DNA of 8,970 nucleotides from UMGS755 sp045602005 (GTDB taxonomy: Bacteria; Bacillota; Clostridia; UBA1381; UBA9506). Made by a program: the position numbers and the translations under genes. The stretch covers positions 1 to 8,970 of the forward strand of contig JAZSAS010000060.1 in assembly GCA_045602005.1 (NCBI GenBank). The letters run 5' to 3'. Every line of letters begins with the position of its first letter. Position 1 is the first letter of the stretch. Below are positions 1-7,450 of this stretch, piece after piece. Under the pieces are notes generated by a model. The model ran no database searches and had not been told where the DNA came from. It saw nothing but the letters and a program-made list of their open reading frames with translations.

Positions 1-18
1 TGAGACTGAGGGATTGTC
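1..18 (+). repeat. Possible end of a dispersed repeat copy
   Basis: GAGGGATTGT at 8-17 is the exact reverse complement of ACAATCCCTC at 64-73, the outer end of the repeat at 61-120. This suggests that a second copy, in the opposite orientation, enters from the left of the window. Only its tail is visible, so ten matching bases are all that supports it. Confidence 0.35.
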
Positions 19-60
19 TTTTTCTACTTTTGCTTTTGAGGATGTATTTATACTTCCACA

Positions 61-120
61 ATTACAATCCCTCCGAGTTTGCTACGCAAACCCACCTCCC
101 TTTACACAAGGGAGGCTTTT
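61..120 (-). repeat. Dispersed palindromic repeat with two hairpins
   Basis: On the plus strand it starts with ACAATCCCTCC. A small hairpin follows (GTTTGC at 77-82, loop TAC, GCAAAC at 86-91), then a strong one (CCTCCCTT at 95-102, loop TACAC, AAGGGAGG at 108-115) and CTTTTCTC. The layout matches short repeats that I remember as abundant between genes in Oscillospiraceae-like genomes; this is recall, not a search. The second hairpin plus the T-rich tail could also act as a rho-independent terminator for a plus-strand gene entering from the left. Confidence 0.55.
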
Positions 121-152
121 CTCATTAAAACTTTTTGCTAAATTTCTCATTT

Positions 153-188
153 ACACTATGCAACTAACCTTACTTATGTTCATAGTGT
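153..188. repeat. AT-rich inverted repeat
   Basis: ACACTATG at 153-160 pairs with CATAGTGT at 181-188 across a 20-nt loop, and is followed on the plus strand by TTTAATTTT. The stem is only 8 bp and AT-rich, so it could be a weak plus-strand terminator or chance. No function can be assigned. Confidence 0.3.
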
Positions 189-252
189 TTTAATTTTGTT
201 CATTGGTTAACCTTTATTGAACCACGCGACTATCCCGGGGTTTTCGGTATAC

Positions 253-298
253 AAAAAGGGACTGCAGCAAAACAAGTGGTTTGCTGCAGTCCCTTTTT
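253..298 (-). terminator. Rho-independent terminator of the operon
   Basis: A perfect 19-bp stem has arms at 253-271 and 280-298 around an 8-nt loop. Its core is GGGACTGCAGCAAA, and its ends are A/T runs that serve as a U-tract. It lies about 40 bp beyond the ylyB stop codon, the natural end of the minus-strand operon. Both flanks have the A/T run, so it should also stop plus-strand transcription. No other hairpin in the window pairs so well. Confidence 0.9.
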
Positions 299-338
299 AA
301 ATAGATAATCTCGCCGTCTTCTGATGATAACCCGTTAA

Positions 339-1262
339 TCAAACACCGGGTTCCAGCCCATCTAAAACCTTTTGAAAGTGTGCTGGCAACGGCGCATGAA
401 ATTCCATATATTCTCCCGATTCCGGGTGCACAAAGCCCAGGGTGGCAGCATGAAGCAGCTGCCCTTTAAGGGCATATTTTTTTGCCAATGAATCATTTTT
501 CACACCATACACCGGATCTCCCGCCACGGGGTGACCCAAGCTGGATAAGTGCACACGAATCTGATGGGTGCGCCCTGTTTCCAATCGGCAGGTAAGCAGT
601 GCCCACCTTGCAAACTGCTTGACCACCTGCACGTGCGTCACCGCATGCCGTCCGTTATCAGCGGCGACAATGGCCATTTTCTTCCGGTCTTTCTGGTGCC
701 GACCAATTGGTTTGTCCACCGTGAACGCTTCTTCTTTGAATTTGCCGTGAGCAATACAAAAATATTCCCTTGTAACAGAATGTTCTTTAATTTGTTCTGC
801 CAGAGAAAGGTGGGCGTTGTTGGTTTTTGCAACCACCAAAAGACCGCTGGTGTCCTTATCAATTCTGTGAACAATCCCCGGGCGAATCACCCCGTTAATT
901 GCAGACAAGCGGCCCTTAGCATGGTATAATAATGCATTCACCAGCGTGCCGGTGACATGACCCGCCGCCGGATGAACCACCATGCCCTGTGGCTTATTCA
1001 CCACAATCAGCGCATCGTCTTCAAAAACAATCTCCAGCGGAATGTTTTCCGGCTCTGCCTCCAACGGTTCTGCCTCCGGTAAAACAATGGAAATTTCATC
1101 GCCTGTTCGAAGCTTATAATTTTTATTCACAGTCTGTCCGCCAACCTTAACATCGCCGTTTTCAATCAGCTTTTGCGCCAATGAACGGGTCAGCTCTGCC
1201 TGTCCGGACAGAAAAACGTCCAACCGAAGTCCGGCGGACGTTTCATCGCATATAAACTGCAT
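339..1262 (-). CDS. ylyB: RluA-family 23S rRNA pseudouridine synthase (RluD/YlyB-like)
   Basis: This 307-residue protein should isomerise specific uridines to pseudouridine in structured RNA, most likely 23S rRNA. An N-terminal S4 RNA-binding domain spans about residues 12-60. The catalytic domain carries the family motif HRIDKDTSG at 132-140, with Asp135 as the expected nucleophile, and GRTHQIRVHL at 230-239 in the conserved C-terminal part. Length is normal for RluD-type enzymes. The ATG lies 6 bp after the lspA stop codon, with a weak purine-rich GAGAG upstream, so translation is probably coupled to lspA. In B. subtilis the RluD-like gene next to lspA is ylyB, and synteny is why I use that symbol. 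The exact target uridines cannot be read from sequence. It is the last gene before the terminator. Confidence 0.93.
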   Translation of the reverse strand: MQFICDETSAGLRLDVFLSGQAELTRSLAQKLIENGDVKVGGQTVNKNYKLRTGDEISIVLPEAEPLEAEPENIPLEIVFEDDALIVVNKPQGMVVHPAAGHVTGTLVNALLYHAKGRLSAINGVIRPGIVHRIDKDTSGLLVVAKTNNAHLSLAEQIKEHSVTREYFCIAHGKFKEEAFTVDKPIGRHQKDRKKMAIVAADNGRHAVTHVQVVKQFARWALLTCRLETGRTHQIRVHLSSLGHPVAGDPVYGVKNDSLAKKYALKGQLLHAATLGFVHPESGEYMEFHAPLPAHFQKVLDGLEPGV

Positions 1263-1268
1263 GTTCTC

Positions 1269-1736
1269 TCACTCATTCCGTTTTTTATCTTTGCCTTCCA
1301 GAAAAATCACATAAAACGCCAACAGAAAAGCACCGCAAACCACAAAACAATCTGCCAGGTTAAACACAGGAAAGTGAATCAACCGGAAGTCCAGAAAATC
1401 TACCACATAGCCACGAAACAGCCGGTCTGCAAAGTTCCCCAGTGCACCGCCGGAAAGCAGCACCAAAGAAATGTTTAAACAAAGGTTTTTAGGACGTTTT
1501 TTAACCAGAAAAAAAACAATTCCCACAATCACTAAAATTGTGATAATATAAAAAAGTCCAAATCTGTTTTGCAGAATGCCAAACGCTGCCCCACGATTTT
1601 CCAGATAGGTCAGGTGAAATACATTCTCCAGCAGGGGAACGGTACCCAATGGCTGCACCCACTCGCAAACTGCCAGCTTAGAAAGCTGGTCAAGGGCCAA
1701 CAAAAGCACCGCACCTACAAAAAATAATATGAGCAA
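1269..1736 (-). CDS. lspA: Lipoprotein signal peptidase (signal peptidase II)
   Basis: This integral-membrane aspartyl protease cleaves the signal peptide from diacylglyceryl-modified prolipoproteins. The 155 residues contain four hydrophobic segments, as in the family. Visible motifs are DQLSK at 16-20, ENRGAAFG at 46-53, GGALGNFADR at 96-105, and the two catalytic aspartates, Asp113 in YVVDFLDF and Asp129 in FNLADCF. GNFADR replaces the commoner GNLIDR but keeps the Asn, Asp and Arg. The C-terminus is a short charged tail (EGKDKKRNE). The start is a TTG at 1734-1736; AGGAG lies 11 bp upstream and no ATG fits the expected N-terminus. It is preceded by a 145-bp gap after ileS and followed 6 bp later by ylyB. 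Identification is secure; the exact start is less so. Confidence 0.95.
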   Translation of the reverse strand: MLILFFVGAVLLLALDQLSKLAVCEWVQPLGTVPLLENVFHLTYLENRGAAFGILQNRFGLFYIITILVIVGIVFFLVKKRPKNLCLNISLVLLSGGALGNFADRLFRGYVVDFLDFRLIHFPVFNLADCFVVCGAFLLAFYVIFLEGKDKKRNE

Positions 1737-1822
1737 TGAACTCGTCTCTCCTTAATTTGTGTTGATTCTGTGAACCTGCACTGTTTCCCCCAACCAAGCT
1801 GCCGGAGCTAACAAGCATTAAG

Positions 1823-1854
1823 TTTTGCGGGACGTCACCTGACATCCCGCAAAA
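1823..1854. other. Hairpin between ileS and lspA
   Basis: TTTTGCGGGA at 1823-1832 is complementary to TCCCGCAAAA at 1845-1854. After one mismatch, GTCA at 1834-1837 also faces TGAC at 1840-1843. The pairing is strong, but on either strand the stem is followed by A-rich rather than T-rich sequence, so it is not a textbook terminator. It lies in the longest gap of the operon, about 28 bp after the ileS stop codon. It might protect or process the transcript, or slow polymerase. The rest of the gap (1737-1822) shows no convincing promoter. Confidence 0.5.
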
Positions 1855-1881
1855 ATCATCACAGATATCACTATATGATTC

Positions 1882-4668
1882 TTAATTCAAATTTCCTGCA
1901 CACCGACTGCACAGAGTGGGATGGTCACTATTTTTGCCCACTGTTTCAGAGAACATCCAGCATCGCTCACATTTTTCGCCTTGAGCAGCATGAATCGCAA
2001 TTCGAATGCCGGTTTCGCCTGTGGCTGCCTCAGCAGGTGCCTCAGACAGCGGCTTCACACAAGCGGCGGATGTAATCAGGTAGGTGGCAAGGTCTGCCTC
2101 AGTTTCTGTAAGCAAATCATAAGACGCACCATCGGCATAAATGGTCACTTCTGCACCCAGAGAGTGGCCAATCACCTTGGCGGTTCTGGCCTCTTCTAAT
2201 GCTTTTGCCACATCACCGCGAACAGCAAGCAGAGAATCCCAACGTGCTTCCAAGGCGGCATCCCGAAGGCTTGCGTCGGTCTTAGGCATGTCATTTAAAA
2301 TAACAAATTCACGATTATCCGAAGCACTATGGGGCATGAAAGACCAGATTTCTTCGCTGGTGTAGGCCAAAATCGGCGTCAGCAGACGAACAAGGCTGTC
2401 TAAAATTCGATACATCGCTGTCTGTGCACTGCGGCGGGCAACGCTGTCGGCCTTTTCTGTGTAAAGACGGTCTTTAATTACATCTAAATAGAAGTTACTC
2501 ATGTCAACCACGCAGAAATTGTGAATCGCATGGAACACGCTATGGAATTCATAGGCTCTGTAGCTTGCCAATGCCTTTTCCACCAGCTTATCAAGACGGT
2601 TCATGGCCCAACGGTCAATCTCCGGCATGTCTGAAATGCTGACAGAGTCACGGTCTGGCTCAAAGTCATGAATGTTACCCAAAATGTAACGTGCTGTGTT
2701 ACGGAGCTTACGGTATGCCTCAGAAAGCTGCTTTAAGATTTCCTTGGAAATGTGCATATCTGTTTTATAGTCAGCCGAAACCACCCACAAACGAAGCACA
2801 TCGGCACCGTAATCCTTAATAATATCCTGAGGGCTCACGCCATTGCCCTTAGATTTTGACATCTTTTCGCCGGAGGCATCCACAATCATGCCGTGGGTGA
2901 TAACAGCTTTATAGGGCGCTTCTCCTCTGGCTGCAATAGCTGTTAAAAGGGAAGATTGGAACCAGCCACGATACTGGTCATTGCCCTCTAAATATAAATC
3001 AGCAGGGAACCGGAGACCCTCTTTAACCTCCAGCACGGCTGTATGGCTGGAGCCGGAATCGAACCAAACGTCCATAATATCTTTTTCTTTGGTAAAGTGG
3101 CTGCAACCACAATCAGGACAAACTGTGCCAGATGGCAGAATTTCTTCGGCAGGCACCTCATACCAAGCGCCGGCACCCTTTTCTGCAAACAGTGCTGAGA
3201 TAGCCTGAATGGTGTCTGCGTTAATCAGTTCCTTGCCGCACTCTTCACAGTAGAAAATAGGAATGGGAACACCCCAGGTTCTCTGACGGGAAATGCACCA
3301 GTCGCTGCGGTCCTGTACCATGCCGGTGATTCTGTCTTCGCCCCATTTAGGCAACCAGGTAACCCCCTGAATGGCCTTCACGGCATCATCCTTAATTGCA
3401 TCAACCGAGGCAAACCACTGCTCTGCCGCACGATACACAATTGCATCATGACAACGCCAGCAGTGAGGATACTGGTGAATGATTTCCTCTACTGCAAATA
3501 ATGCACCAAGCTCAGTTAATTTATCAATGATTTTGCTATTGGATTTTTCATAATATAAACCGGAAAATTCCCCGGCAAGTTCATTTAAATAACCCTTTTC
3601 ATCAACAGGAACAATGATGGGAATATCCTTATATTGCTGACAAGCAACATAGTCCTCAAGACCATGACCCGGTGCTGTGTGAACACAGCCGGTACCGGCA
3701 TCCAGCGTTACATGGTCACCCAAAATAACAACCGACTCTCTGTCGATAAAAGGATGGGCACAGCGAATCTGTTCCAGCTCTGAACCCTTATATGAGCAAA
3801 CCGTTTTATAGTCTGTGTGTCCACCGGCTTTCATAACGGCATCCACCAGTTCATCGGCAATAATGAAATATTCGCCGCCTGCTTCAACCAGATTATAGGT
3901 AAACGCACCATTTAGGGCAATTGCCACGTTACCGGGCAGAGTCCAGGTCGTGGTGGTCCAGATTAAGAAGTGAATCTTTTCTTTAGGAATGCCACAACCG
4001 TCGAACACGCCATGGTCATCCCGAACAGCAAATTTTACGTAAATGGAATTGGTCTTATCTTCCTGATATTCAATCTCTGCCTCTGCCAGAGCCGTTTCAC
4101 AGTCAGGACACCAGTAAATGGGCTTCAGCCCCTTATAGATATAGCCCTTTTCCGCCATTTTACCAAAAATTTCAATCTGCTTTGCCTCAAACTTCGGGTC
4201 TAGCGTCAGGTAAGGGTCTTCCCACTTGCCCAGTGCACCCAAGCGCTTCAAAGAGCCCATTTGCAGGTTCACATATTTCATGGCAAATTCTTCACAGAGC
4301 TTGCGGAACTGCACTGTGTCAACTTCATGGCGGTTAATGCCCAGAGCCGCAATAGCCTGACGCTCAATAGGCAGACCATGGGTGTCCCATCCGTGAATAT
4401 AAGGCGCTTTATGCCCGTCCATATTCTTAAAGCGAGTGATAACATCCTTTAAGGTCTTGTTCAAGGCATGACCCATGTGCATATCGCCATTGGCATAAGG
4501 CGGTCCGTCATGGAGAATAAAAAGAGGACGTCCCTCGTTTTTCTCCATAAGCTTGTCATACATTTTATCGGTTTCCTGCCGCTTTAGAATTTCCGGCTCA
4601 CGCTGGGGCAAATTACCCCGCATGGGGAACTCAGTTTTAGGCAGGTTCAGGGTTTGACTATAGTCCAT
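1882..4668 (-). CDS. ileS: Isoleucyl-tRNA synthetase
   Basis: This cytoplasmic class I aminoacyl-tRNA synthetase charges tRNA-Ile and edits misactivated valine. In its 928 residues, a normal length for the bacterial zinc-containing type, the ATP-binding HIGH motif appears as HMGH at 64-67 and KMSKS at 602-606. The editing domain shows WTTTTWTLPGN at 237-247 and a GTGCVHTAPGHG block at 325-336. DWCISRQRTWG at 456-466 and DVWFDSGSSH at 533-542 are typical IleRS blocks. The C-terminal zinc finger has Cys900, Cys903, Cys920 and Cys923. The ATG at 4666-4668 has AAAGGA about 11 bp upstream. It sits 38 bp after divIVA, as in B. subtilis. There is no room for a T-box leader, so it appears to be transcribed with the division genes. 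Confidence 0.98.
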   Translation of the reverse strand: MDYSQTLNLPKTEFPMRGNLPQREPEILKRQETDKMYDKLMEKNEGRPLFILHDGPPYANGDMHMGHALNKTLKDVITRFKNMDGHKAPYIHGWDTHGLPIERQAIAALGINRHEVDTVQFRKLCEEFAMKYVNLQMGSLKRLGALGKWEDPYLTLDPKFEAKQIEIFGKMAEKGYIYKGLKPIYWCPDCETALAEAEIEYQEDKTNSIYVKFAVRDDHGVFDGCGIPKEKIHFLIWTTTTWTLPGNVAIALNGAFTYNLVEAGGEYFIIADELVDAVMKAGGHTDYKTVCSYKGSELEQIRCAHPFIDRESVVILGDHVTLDAGTGCVHTAPGHGLEDYVACQQYKDIPIIVPVDEKGYLNELAGEFSGLYYEKSNSKIIDKLTELGALFAVEEIIHQYPHCWRCHDAIVYRAAEQWFASVDAIKDDAVKAIQGVTWLPKWGEDRITGMVQDRSDWCISRQRTWGVPIPIFYCEECGKELINADTIQAISALFAEKGAGAWYEVPAEEILPSGTVCPDCGCSHFTKEKDIMDVWFDSGSSHTAVLEVKEGLRFPADLYLEGNDQYRGWFQSSLLTAIAARGEAPYKAVITHGMIVDASGEKMSKSKGNGVSPQDIIKDYGADVLRLWVVSADYKTDMHISKEILKQLSEAYRKLRNTARYILGNIHDFEPDRDSVSISDMPEIDRWAMNRLDKLVEKALASYRAYEFHSVFHAIHNFCVVDMSNFYLDVIKDRLYTEKADSVARRSAQTAMYRILDSLVRLLTPILAYTSEEIWSFMPHSASDNREFVILNDMPKTDASLRDAALEARWDSLLAVRGDVAKALEEARTAKVIGHSLGAEVTIYADGASYDLLTETEADLATYLITSAACVKPLSEAPAEAATGETGIRIAIHAAQGEKCERCWMFSETVGKNSDHPTLCSRCAGNLN

Positions 4669-4706
4669 TTACTTGTTCATCCTTTCTAAAAAGCTGAAAC
4701 TCAGCG

Positions 4707-5540
4707 TCAGATTGAATCGTCTGAAAAAACGTCAAAGGTTTTTAAGTCCTCTACGTTAATTGAAATTGGCTCTTCTTTTTCGATGGTTTCTTTGGTAACT
4801 GAAAAGCCCGTCTCTTGCACTCTTTCCTCTCGGTTTTTCTGCAAAAGCTCCTCAACAACAGGGTTCACTTTGCGTTCAATCGTGAAATCTGCTTTGGCAG
4901 GCGTTGGCTCAACAGCAGGTTGTTCCAAAGCTTCCGCTGCCTCACAAGGCGCAGACTCTGCTTCCTTTGAGGGCAATGTAAAAGTGTTTGTATCTTCTTT
5001 ATCGGGTTCCGCTACCGGAGCTTCCGCCTTAGGCTGGAAAGAAGACTCCGCTACCGGCTCCGGTATGCTCATGTTAACAGCTGGCGTGCTGACAGGCTTT
5101 TCGGGCAAATCTGAAAGAAGCTGCATATAGGTAGAAAGCAATGCACTCATTTTTGCTTTAAAACCGTTCATTTCCCGCTGCATGCTCAAATAACTCTTCT
5201 CCAGATTTGAAATGGAGCGGTTTGCATTGTTGATTGCCTCTGCCGCCCGACGCTCAGCATCTTTTACAATGGTTTCAGAACGCTCATAAGCGTTTTTCTT
5301 AATATCTTCTGCCGTTCTCTGGGCAACCATGATGGCATTTTGCATGGTTTCCTCCATGCCCTTATAACTGCCGATTGCCTCATTCAGCATGGCATTTTTT
5401 TCCTTCAGCTCAGCATTGTCACGATAGAGCTTTTCATAATCTGCCACAAGCGTTTTCATAAATTCTTCAACTTCGTAGATGTCATATCCACGGAAAGCCT
5501 TGGTAAATTCTTTATTTTCAATATCGACAGGTGTCAGCAT
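4707..5540 (-). CDS. divIVA: DivIVA-family cell division/polarity protein
   Basis: DivIVA-type proteins bind negatively curved membrane at septa and poles and recruit partners in division or wall growth. The N-terminus (MLTPVDIENKEF, then AFRGYDIYEVEEFM at 15-28) is the family's membrane-binding signature, with the Phe-Arg pair at 16-17. A long heptad-rich coiled coil runs from about 30 to 135. At 277 residues it is much longer than B. subtilis DivIVA. The extra part is a Pro/Ala/Glu-rich, probably disordered linker (about 146-215) and an acidic tail (about 240-277) ending in FDVFSDDSI. Long linkers are common in clostridial members. AAAGGAAG lies 7 bp before the ATG at 5538-5540. It lies 20 bp after ylmH. 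The partners of the tail are unknown. Confidence 0.93.
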   Translation of the reverse strand: MLTPVDIENKEFTKAFRGYDIYEVEEFMKTLVADYEKLYRDNAELKEKNAMLNEAIGSYKGMEETMQNAIMVAQRTAEDIKKNAYERSETIVKDAERRAAEAINNANRSISNLEKSYLSMQREMNGFKAKMSALLSTYMQLLSDLPEKPVSTPAVNMSIPEPVAESSFQPKAEAPVAEPDKEDTNTFTLPSKEAESAPCEAAEALEQPAVEPTPAKADFTIERKVNPVVEELLQKNREERVQETGFSVTKETIEKEEPISINVEDLKTFDVFSDDSI

Positions 5541-5560
5541 ATCGGCTCTTCCTTTCTCTA

Positions 5561-6307
5561 CTATATGTATTTTTTCAGTGTAATTTTCATTCTGCCCTTA
5601 CGGGTTTCGCCGCCGATTTCTAAAAGCTCGGCACGCCCAAAACCACGAACGCTTAACACGTCACCGACAGATAAAACCGTTGCGCCTTTCGTACACACGG
5701 AAAAGTTCACTAAAATGCGCTCATGCTTCAGCATGTCCTCCGCAACACGGCGGGAGGCGCCGGTTAAAAGACCCAACACGCAATCAAGTCGCAAAGACGC
5801 TACCGTCCCCACAACGGGTTCCCACAGCTTTGGCAAAAGCTGCAGGCTTTCCGGCAATGCCTCAGTTATTTTCACGCTGGCACGGCCGGCACGGGTCAAA
5901 TTAAATTGCAGATATTCGCTGATGGTATTACAAACAAACAGAACCGGTCCGCTTTCCTCCATGGCCACATCACCAATGAGATTGCGCTCAATGCCCAACC
6001 CCATCACCGAGCCTAAAATGGTGCGATGAGAAAGGGGTTCCCGGCATGCAAGACGCAACACAGAAACCGGAAACGCTGTGGACTCTGGCTCAAGATAATC
6101 CGGAAAAAACCCTAACATCTGCCGCTCGCTTTCATTATAACCGCCCCACAGCATAAAGGGCACGCGGGGGCGCATATGGGTTTTAAAAATAGCAATTTCC
6201 TTTGGGTCTAAAAAACGGCTGAAACACGGCTTTCCGCCGTGTTCCGCCCCTTGCTCCAAATCACCCAGACGGGCAAGGAGCAACTTTTCGTCATTTTGCA
6301 CCATCAT
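5561..6307 (-). CDS. ylmH: YlmH-family S4-domain RNA-binding protein
   Basis: An S4 domain lies near the C-terminus, about residues 170-228: LRLDCVLGLLTGASRRVAED, then ILVNFSVCTKGATVLSVGDVLSVRG. It marks an RNA-binding, probably ribosome-associated protein. The upstream region carries the YlmH block LGSVMGLGIERNLIGDV at about 99-115. In B. subtilis the equivalent gene lies between ylmG and divIVA, and the family has been linked to ribosome quality control; its role here is inferred. The predicted protein has 248 residues. I chose the ATG at 6305-6307 because it overlaps the sepF stop as TGATG. An ATG directly after it and a TTG directly before it are alternatives. No Shine-Dalgarno sequence is visible; the upstream bases are pyrimidine-rich, so translation probably depends on coupling to sepF. 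Confidence 0.9.
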   Translation of the reverse strand: MMVQNDEKLLLARLGDLEQGAEHGGKPCFSRFLDPKEIAIFKTHMRPRVPFMLWGGYNESERQMLGFFPDYLEPESTAFPVSVLRLACREPLSHRTILGSVMGLGIERNLIGDVAMEESGPVLFVCNTISEYLQFNLTRAGRASVKITEALPESLQLLPKLWEPVVGTVASLRLDCVLGLLTGASRRVAEDMLKHERILVNFSVCTKGATVLSVGDVLSVRGFGRAELLEIGGETRKGRMKITLKKYI

Positions 6308-6732
6308 CAATAGGAGAAAGGAAAGCCCTTTGTCAGTTCATCCTTAAAATCGCCCATAATGCCAACATTATAAGGTGCAATCAGGAAAATGCCGTTGGCA
6401 ACCTTTTGAATGTTACCATCAACACCATAAACAGCACCGGATAAAAAGTCCACCACTCGGCGGGAAACATCTTTATCCAGCTTCTCCAGGTTGATAACAA
6501 CCGGCTTCTTTGCTTTTAAGTGGTCTGCGATGTCACGAGCATCCTCAAAGCTGGTGAGCTGAATCACAACCACCTTCAGCTGGCTGGAAGTGTGAATGTT
6601 CACAACTTTGCCCCGCTTGCCGGCAGGAATCATCGGCTCTTCTTCAATTTGAGGACCGGTCAGAAATTCCTCTTCTTCATCAATCTCGTCAGAAATTCCA
6701 ATCCATTTCAGCATTTTGTTCATGGTACCCAT
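6307..6732 (-). CDS. sepF: Cell division protein SepF
   Basis: SepF binds the C-terminus of FtsZ and anchors Z-ring filaments to the membrane. The 141 residues fit the family. An N-terminal amphipathic segment (MNKMLKWIGI, residues 4-13) is the likely membrane anchor. An acidic linker follows (about 15-33), then the SepF core at about 42-125. The core shows VVNIHTSSQLKVVVIQLTSF, the KKPVVINLEKLD strand-turn and DFLSGAVYGVDG, ending in IFLIAPYNVGI. AGGAGG sits 7 bp before the ATG at 6730-6732, which fixes the start ahead of the in-frame Met4. The stop overlaps the first base of ylmH. It lies 40 bp after yggS. B. subtilis has ylmG immediately downstream; that gene is missing here. Confidence 0.96.
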   Translation of the reverse strand: MGTMNKMLKWIGISDEIDEEEEFLTGPQIEEEPMIPAGKRGKVVNIHTSSQLKVVVIQLTSFEDARDIADHLKAKKPVVINLEKLDKDVSRRVVDFLSGAVYGVDGNIQKVANGIFLIAPYNVGIMGDFKDELTKGFPFSY

Positions 6733-6739
6733 AATTCTT

Positions 6740-6745
6740 CCTCCT
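6740..6745 (-). promoter_or_regulatory. Strong ribosome binding site of sepF
   Basis: AGGAGG (CCTCCT on the plus strand) lies 7 bp before the ATG at 6730-6732. It is the best-placed Shine-Dalgarno sequence in the operon and decides the sepF start. Since ylmH has no site of its own, it may set output for both proteins. Confidence 0.85.
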
Positions 6746-6772
6746 GTTTTTTATCTAAATATACTTAAAAGA

Positions 6773-7450
6773 TTACACAAATAACGCGCTACCTATTCGA
6801 ACCAAATTGGCTCCTTCTAAAATGGCAGCCTCAAAATCGCCGCTCATGCCCATGGACAAAAACTCCATGGTAGATCCGGGATATCCGGCGGCGGCCAGTT
6901 TTTCAGAAAGCTCCCTAAGACCGGCAAACACACGGCGGGTTTCCGATTCATCCGCCCACAGAGGCGCCATGGTCATTAACCCTCTGGTGCGAAGACCGTC
7001 AAGGGCTGAAAGTCTTTCGAAAATGGCTTCTGCCTCCTTAGGCGATGCGCCGGATTTACTCTCTTCCCCCGAAATGTTAAACTGAAAGAGAATGTCCTGG
7101 CAAACGCCAAGAGCCTTGGCCTTTTTGTTGATCTCCTCAGCAAGGTGCAGAGAATCCACTGAGTGAATCAGTTTAACCTTGCCCACAATATATTTCACTT
7201 TATTGGTTTGCAAATGTCCGATTAAATGCCAGTTAGGAACATCCCCCAAGGTTTCATATTTATCCAGAAAGGATTGCACCCGATTTTCACCTAAATCGGT
7301 AACGCCTGCCTTCAGCACTTCAGCAGCACAAGCGGCATCAACAGTTTTGGTAACCGCCACCAGAGTGATATCCTCCGGTTGTCTGCCGGCTGTTTTTGCG
7401 GCACGGGCGATTCGCTCCTGTGTAGCACTGATATTGGAAGCAATATTCAT
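6773..7450 (-). CDS. yggS: YggS/YlmE-family PLP-binding homeostasis protein
   Basis: This small cytoplasmic protein binds pyridoxal 5'-phosphate and is known in other bacteria to affect vitamin B6 and amino-acid balance rather than to catalyse a defined reaction. Its 225 residues form a single TIM-barrel of the alanine-racemase N-terminal fold. Lys35 in LVAVTKTVD is the expected PLP lysine. Other family blocks are GENRVQ at 54-59, WHLIGHLQTNK at 74-84, HSVDS at 96-100, NISGEESKSG at 125-134, RGLMTMAP at 156-163, and the phosphate-binding SMGMSGDF at 199-206 with RIGSALF near the C-terminus. The ATG overlaps the upstream stop as ATGA, with AGGAGG 13 bp upstream. The B. subtilis equivalent, ylmE, also lies just before sepF. 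Confidence 0.95.
   Translation of the reverse strand: MNIASNISATQERIARAAKTAGRQPEDITLVAVTKTVDAACAAEVLKAGVTDLGENRVQSFLDKYETLGDVPNWHLIGHLQTNKVKYIVGKVKLIHSVDSLHLAEEINKKAKALGVCQDILFQFNISGEESKSGASPKEAEAIFERLSALDGLRTRGLMTMAPLWADESETRRVFAGLRELSEKLAAAGYPGSTMEFLSMGMSGDFEAAILEGANLVRIGSALFV

Larger units (their letters stand above)
1..338. other. Non-coding region downstream of the operon
   Basis: No supportable gene lies here; all frames are short and lack a start with a ribosome binding site. The stretch holds the end of one dispersed repeat at the extreme left, an inverted-orientation repeat with two hairpins at about 61-120, an AT-rich inverted repeat at 153-188 and the operon terminator at 253-298. 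Positions 189-252 show nothing I can name. A gene lying to the left of the window cannot be judged. Confidence 0.75.

Noticed and set aside
1..120. CRISPR array at the left edge
   Set aside because: The repeats face each other and there is no regular spacing or run of direct repeats.
549..929. Plus-strand open frame of 126 codons
   Set aside because: It is antisense to the catalytic core of the pseudouridine synthase and has no family signature or start context.
1823..1854. Hairpin after ileS as a rho-independent terminator
   Set aside because: Neither strand has an unpaired U-tract after the stem, and lspA-ylyB downstream show no promoter of their own, so I list it only as a hairpin.
5340..6029. 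Plus-strand open frame of 229 codons
   Set aside because: It lies opposite divIVA and ylmH, both secure by motif, and across their junction. Its translation has no recognisable domain, so it is a shadow of the minus-strand genes.
6733..6790. Possible internal promoter before sepF (TTGTGT, 17 bp, TAGATA)
   Set aside because: Each hexamer matches the consensus at only about three positions in an AT-rich gap, so chance is the simpler explanation.
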